Of a stretch of DNA of 64,000 nucleotides, positions 61,459 to 64,000 are shown piece by piece. Under the pieces are notes generated by a model. It was not told the origin of the DNA. It worked only from the letters and a program-made list of their open reading frames with translations, and did not search any database. Numbering within the stretch: the stretch's first letter is position 1; every line of letters starts with the position of its first letter. Source of the stretch: Ureibacillus xyleni (GTDB taxonomy: Bacteria; Bacillota; Bacilli; Bacillales_A; Planococcaceae); NCBI RefSeq assembly GCF_900217795.1, contig NZ_OBMQ01000006.1, positions 177,163 through 241,162 on the forward strand. The letters run 5' to 3'. The translations under genes were made by a program, and so were the position numbers.

Positions 61459-62763
61459 ATGAATGAGAATGCGCTAAACATCAGTACGAAGCATACAGAT
61501 CAATACAGCATCTATGAAAAGGCACCGAACAAGCCAGTTATGTGTATTGATATGCGCTGCTTTTATGCGAGTTGTATGGCAATGTTAGAAAATCTAAATC
61601 CCTTTGAAGTACCGATTGCAGTTGTAGGGAATTTTCAACAAAAAGGGAGTGTTGTGCTAGCTGCATCGCCACCAATGAAAAAACGTTTTGGCATTAAAAC
61701 AGGCTCCCGTCTTTATGAAATTCCGAAACACCCTGATATTAAATTATTCGAGCCGAAAATGGAGTTTTTTGTTCGAATGTCTATGGAAATAACAAACTTA
61801 ATTAATCAATTTGTGCCGAAAGAAGCGATTCACGTCTATAGCATTGATGAAAGCTTTGTGGATCTAACAGGAACGGAAAAACTATGGGGTTCTCCTGAAG
61901 AAACGGCTAAATACATTCAACACTGCATTTACAACCAATTTCAAATACCAAGTGCAGTAGGAATGGGGCCAAACATGCTTATGTCAAAGCTTGCGTTAGA
62001 TTTAGACGCAAAAAAGGATGGTTTCGCCAAATGGACCTATGATGACATCCCCGAAAAACTGTGGCCAGTTGCACCTCTTTCTGAAATGTGGGGAATTGGA
62101 CGTCGAACACAAAAAACATTGAACAACATGGGCATTTATTCAGTTGGTGATTTAGCCCGAACAGACTTAAAAACGTTAGAAAAGCGTTTTGGTATTATGG
62201 GCAATCAACTATATTACCATGCGTGGGGAATTGATTTGTCTCCTCTTGGTGCACCCCTTGCAGAAGGGCAAATCAGTTTCGGTAAAGGCCAAATGTTGAT
62301 ACGAGATTACCGGAGCCGTAGTGAAATCCTAGCTGTCATTTTAGAAATGTGTGAAGACGTAGCAAGAAGAGCGAGGGAAGCTTACCAAGTAGGTAGAACA
62401 ATTTCCCTTGGTGTCAGCTATAGCCGCGATGCTTTTGGAGGCGGTTTTTATCGTGCCCGAACAATCGATGAACCGACAAATGATACAATGAAGGTCTATA
62501 AAGTGTGTTGGGAATTACTAGATGAATTTTATGCAGAGCGTCCAGTGAGACAGATTACTATTAGTATTTCAAATTTAGAATCGGAAAATTCAATGCAACT
62601 TAGTTTATTTGATGATAAAAAGTGGAAAAGACGCAAGCTAGGAGCGACAATGGACTACTTACGTGCGAAACATGGAACGACGGCTATTTTGCGCGCGGTT
62701 TCTTATACAGATGCTGGTACTGCTGTTGCTCGCGCTCAATTAGTTGGTGGTCATAAAAAGTAG
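61459..62763 (+). CDS. uvrX: Y-family DNA polymerase, UvrX/YqjW type
   Basis: 434 residues. Polymerase motifs are MCIDMRCFYASCMA (metal Asp and steric-gate region), VYSIDESFVDLTG (second metal site, SIDES), VGMGPNMLMSKLALDL and MWGIGRRTQKTLNNMG (helix-hairpin-helix). The beta-clamp motif QLSLFDD lies near residue 384. UvrX/YqjW are the SOS-induced error-prone polymerases of Bacillus, distinct from DinB (YqjH). GGAGGTG precedes the ATG. It heads an operon with a YolD gene and a third small gene, and a LexA box is 33 bp upstream. Confidence 0.92.
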   Translation: MNENALNISTKHTDQYSIYEKAPNKPVMCIDMRCFYASCMAMLENLNPFEVPIAVVGNFQQKGSVVLAASPPMKKRFGIKTGSRLYEIPKHPDIKLFEPKMEFFVRMSMEITNLINQFVPKEAIHVYSIDESFVDLTGTEKLWGSPEETAKYIQHCIYNQFQIPSAVGMGPNMLMSKLALDLDAKKDGFAKWTYDDIPEKLWPVAPLSEMWGIGRRTQKTLNNMGIYSVGDLARTDLKTLEKRFGIMGNQLYYHAWGIDLSPLGAPLAEGQISFGKGQMLIRDYRSRSEILAVILEMCEDVARRAREAYQVGRTISLGVSYSRDAFGGGFYRARTIDEPTNDTMKVYKVCWELLDEFYAERPVRQITISISNLESENSMQLSLFDDKKWKRRKLGATMDYLRAKHGTTAILRAVSYTDAGTAVARAQLVGGHKK

Positions 62764-62813
62764 CCTTATATAGGAGATGTCGCAAAACAGAAGAATGATT
62801 TCGAGGTGATAAC

Positions 62814-63140
62814 ATGATTCGAGACCGTGGGAATATTAAATGGAATGCAATGATGTTGCCAGAGCATGTTAAACTATTGCGTGAATGGCATGAAAAGGAT
62901 CAGTACGTAAAAAAACCAGAACTTGACGAATGGGCATTACAGGAAATAAGTGAACAATTGCGAATTGCTTATACAAATAAAATTGAAGTCGAATTAAATA
63001 TATGGAAAGAAAAGCACATTTCAAAAGTAACAGGAAAAATAGCGAAACTTAACGTAGAAAATGCACTACTTTACTTAGAGGATGGTCGACAATTTCCGTT
63101 TCAATCTATTTTTGGTGTTACGTTTATTACAGTTGACTAA
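62814..63140 (+). CDS. yolD: YolD-like protein
   Basis: 108 residues, matching the YolD/YqjX family that accompanies uvrX/yqjW in Bacillus (RDRGNIKWNAMMLPEHVKLL near the start and a C-terminal FPFQSIFGV that forms a small beta domain). Its role is thought to be regulation of the partner polymerase, comparable to UmuD with UmuC, but this is not proven. It is 50 bp after uvrX with its own GAGGTG site, in the same LexA-controlled operon. Confidence 0.85.
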   Translation: MIRDRGNIKWNAMMLPEHVKLLREWHEKDQYVKKPELDEWALQEISEQLRIAYTNKIEVELNIWKEKHISKVTGKIAKLNVENALLYLEDGRQFPFQSIFGVTFITVD

Positions 63141-63184
63141 CGGTGGGTTGCACTATGGATGGGAGCGTATCAAAGGGAGCATCG

Positions 63185-63532
63185 ATGGAACTTAAAAAGG
63201 AGACGGAATTAGCGATTCATACTTACGTAATTTTAGAATTAGCTATAAAATCAATTGAGCATGATAAAAAACTGTTCGATTCGTTTCAGTTTAAACGGTC
63301 GTACTTGCCTTTAATGGATCAGTTTTTGGAAAGCCTCACTGAAGAATTTAAACAAACGTCAAAAAGGCTCTATAAAGAAGGCATTAAAAAAGAAACATAT
63401 CAACGGATTAATAACGAAAAATGTTTATATACGTTCTTATATAGAGGGGAAGTTATTCCGTTTGTTTATCAAAGTGTTGACTTGAAAAATCAAGTAGAAC
63501 GAAAGATTGAAACGTTTTTAAAAAAATCATGA
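63185..63532 (+). CDS. Hypothetical protein of the uvrX-yolD operon
   Basis: 115 residues if started at the ATG at 63185 (AGGGAG 5 nt upstream); an ATG at 63155 with GGTGGG nearby adds ten residues. All-helical and charged: ELAIHTYVILELAIKSIEHD, SYLPLMDQFLESLTEEFKQT, and a C-terminal segment with FLYRGEVIPFVYQSVDLKNQ. A gene of this kind follows yolD in phage and Bacillus SOS operons; no function is known. It follows the yolD stop by 44 bp. Confidence 0.72.
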   Translation: MELKKETELAIHTYVILELAIKSIEHDKKLFDSFQFKRSYLPLMDQFLESLTEEFKQTSKRLYKEGIKKETYQRINNEKCLYTFLYRGEVIPFVYQSVDLKNQVERKIETFLKKS

Positions 63533-63536
63533 ACAC

Positions 63537-63571
63537 AAATTCCTCTCATTACAATAGAGTGGAATTTTTAT
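63537..63571 (+). terminator. Terminator of the uvrX operon
   Basis: AAATTCCTCTC (63537-63547) / GAGTGGAATTT (63557-63567) with one mismatch, then TTATATTTT. Confidence 0.75.
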
Positions 63572-63604
63572 ATTTTAAAAACGGAAAAAAATATCGAAAT
63601 AGTA

Positions 63605-63634
63605 TTGACTATAATATCGGGACGGTGATATTAT
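63605..63634 (+). promoter_or_regulatory. rRNA operon promoter P1
   Basis: TTGACT (63605-63610), 18-bp spacer, TATTAT (63629-63634). Confidence 0.65.
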
Positions 63635-63685
63635 AAGTGAGCTGTCGCGAAATATGACACAGCTTATGATAGAAAATAAAAGTTG

Positions 63686-63714
63686 TTGACAATGTTGAAT
63701 TGCGATGATATATT
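63686..63714 (+). promoter_or_regulatory. rRNA operon promoter P2
   Basis: TTGACA (63686-63691), 17-bp spacer, TATATT (63709-63714). The -35 is perfect. Confidence 0.78.
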
Positions 63715-63766
63715 TTAATTCCTGTCGCTTTTATGACTTATAGCTAAAAGTATTTTAAAATAGTTA

Positions 63767-63795
63767 TTGACAAAAAGAATGCTATCTTATAAAAT
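63767..63795 (+). promoter_or_regulatory. rRNA operon promoter P3
   Basis: TTGACA (63767-63772), 17-bp spacer, TAAAAT (63790-63795). It is followed by AGCTGTCGGT and the leader CTTTGAAAACTGAACAAC, the conserved pre-16S leader of Bacilli. The 63533-63940 gap holds only the uvrX terminator and these three promoters and leader. Confidence 0.8.
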
Positions 63796-63940
63796 ATAAT
63801 AGCTGTCGGTAAAACGGTAGTGAAAATGAACTTTGAAAACTGAACAACAAAACGTTAATGAATATAATTTCTCATTAATTTGAGAAATAACATTTTGACA
63901 TCAATTTTGATGCCAGCAAATTTGAGCTTTATCAAATTCT

Positions 63941-64000
63941 TTTATGGAGAGTTTGATCCTGGCTCAGGACGAACGCTGGCGGCGTGCCTAATACATGCAA
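63941..64000 (+). rRNA. rrs: 16S ribosomal RNA, 5' end only
   Basis: TTTATGGAGAGTTTGATCCT begins the mature 16S rRNA of Bacillales, followed by GGCTCAGGACGAACGCTGGC and GGCGTGCCTAATACATGCAA, the universal 5' sequence. The first 60 nt are present; the rest of the operon is beyond the window. The exact 5' end is set by analogy with B. subtilis. Confidence 0.95.

Overview
The window looks like a low-GC Gram-positive chromosome segment (Bacillota, Bacillales, probably Planococcaceae near Lysinibacillus, Solibacillus or Rummeliibacillus). The evidence is strong AGGAGG-type ribosome binding sites, frequent TTG/GTG starts, Gram-positive lipoproteins, Bacillus-type families (YfmM, Spx, YdhK, MtnE/MtnU, UvrX/YolD, SE1832) and a Bacillus-like 16S rRNA 5' end with tandem sigma-A promoters at the right edge. 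Genus is inferred from gene content only.

Layout. 1-8.7 kb: a cut-off M20 dipeptidase, a lone ECF sigma factor, a MarR regulator, an Spx paralog lacking its second redox cysteine, the ABC-F protein YfmM, a coiled-coil SE1832 protein, a CheY/CheX-like pair, a PseG-like protein and an NAD(P)-binding oxidoreductase. 8.9-22.5 kb: tandem CPA1 antiporter paralogs, an FMN reductase, a 52-bp repeat block, a broken uspA, MATE, SelO, TetR-SDR, a junction of two truncated genes (Crp/Fnr and DUF4386-like), and a secreted SLH-like/beta-propeller protein followed by a 48-residue acidic lipoprotein. 22.5-31.5 kb: eight 21-bp repeats, a ZIP transporter, and a probable metal-stress locus (histidine kinase, response regulator, CueP, two YdhK lipoproteins), followed by an aminotransferase, two lipoproteins and an SDR. 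31.5-36.5 kb: topB split by a complete group II intron encoding a reverse transcriptase with an HNH domain. 36.7-43.5 kb: tandem Na/Pi cotransporter paralogs, YbaK, YczE-like and Kbl.

43.5-53.2 kb is the main accessory island: a TRAP transporter, gentisate 1,2-dioxygenase, a fumarylpyruvate-type hydrolase, a 3-hydroxybenzoate 6-monooxygenase-like flavoprotein, two IclR regulators and a DinB-fold protein. Together they make a 3-hydroxybenzoate to gentisate to fumarate plus pyruvate route. The one step without a classical enzyme, maleylpyruvate isomerisation, is best assigned to the DinB protein, which in a Bacillales host would presumably use bacillithiol instead of mycothiol. Related 17-bp inverted repeats (AGWGAA-N5-TTCWCT) lie at or just downstream of the predicted transcription start of the four catabolic and transport units, suggesting one IclR regulon. 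This is the best candidate for an undescribed system here.

53.3-64 kb: a P-loop ATPase, the divergent methionine-salvage pair mtnE/mtnU, a NERD-domain protein, an orphan solute-binding lipoprotein, an ECF sigma/anti-sigma pair overlapping by 17 nt, a nicotinamidase-like hydrolase, a coiled-coil protein, a LexA-box-preceded uvrX-yolD operon and the start of an rRNA operon.
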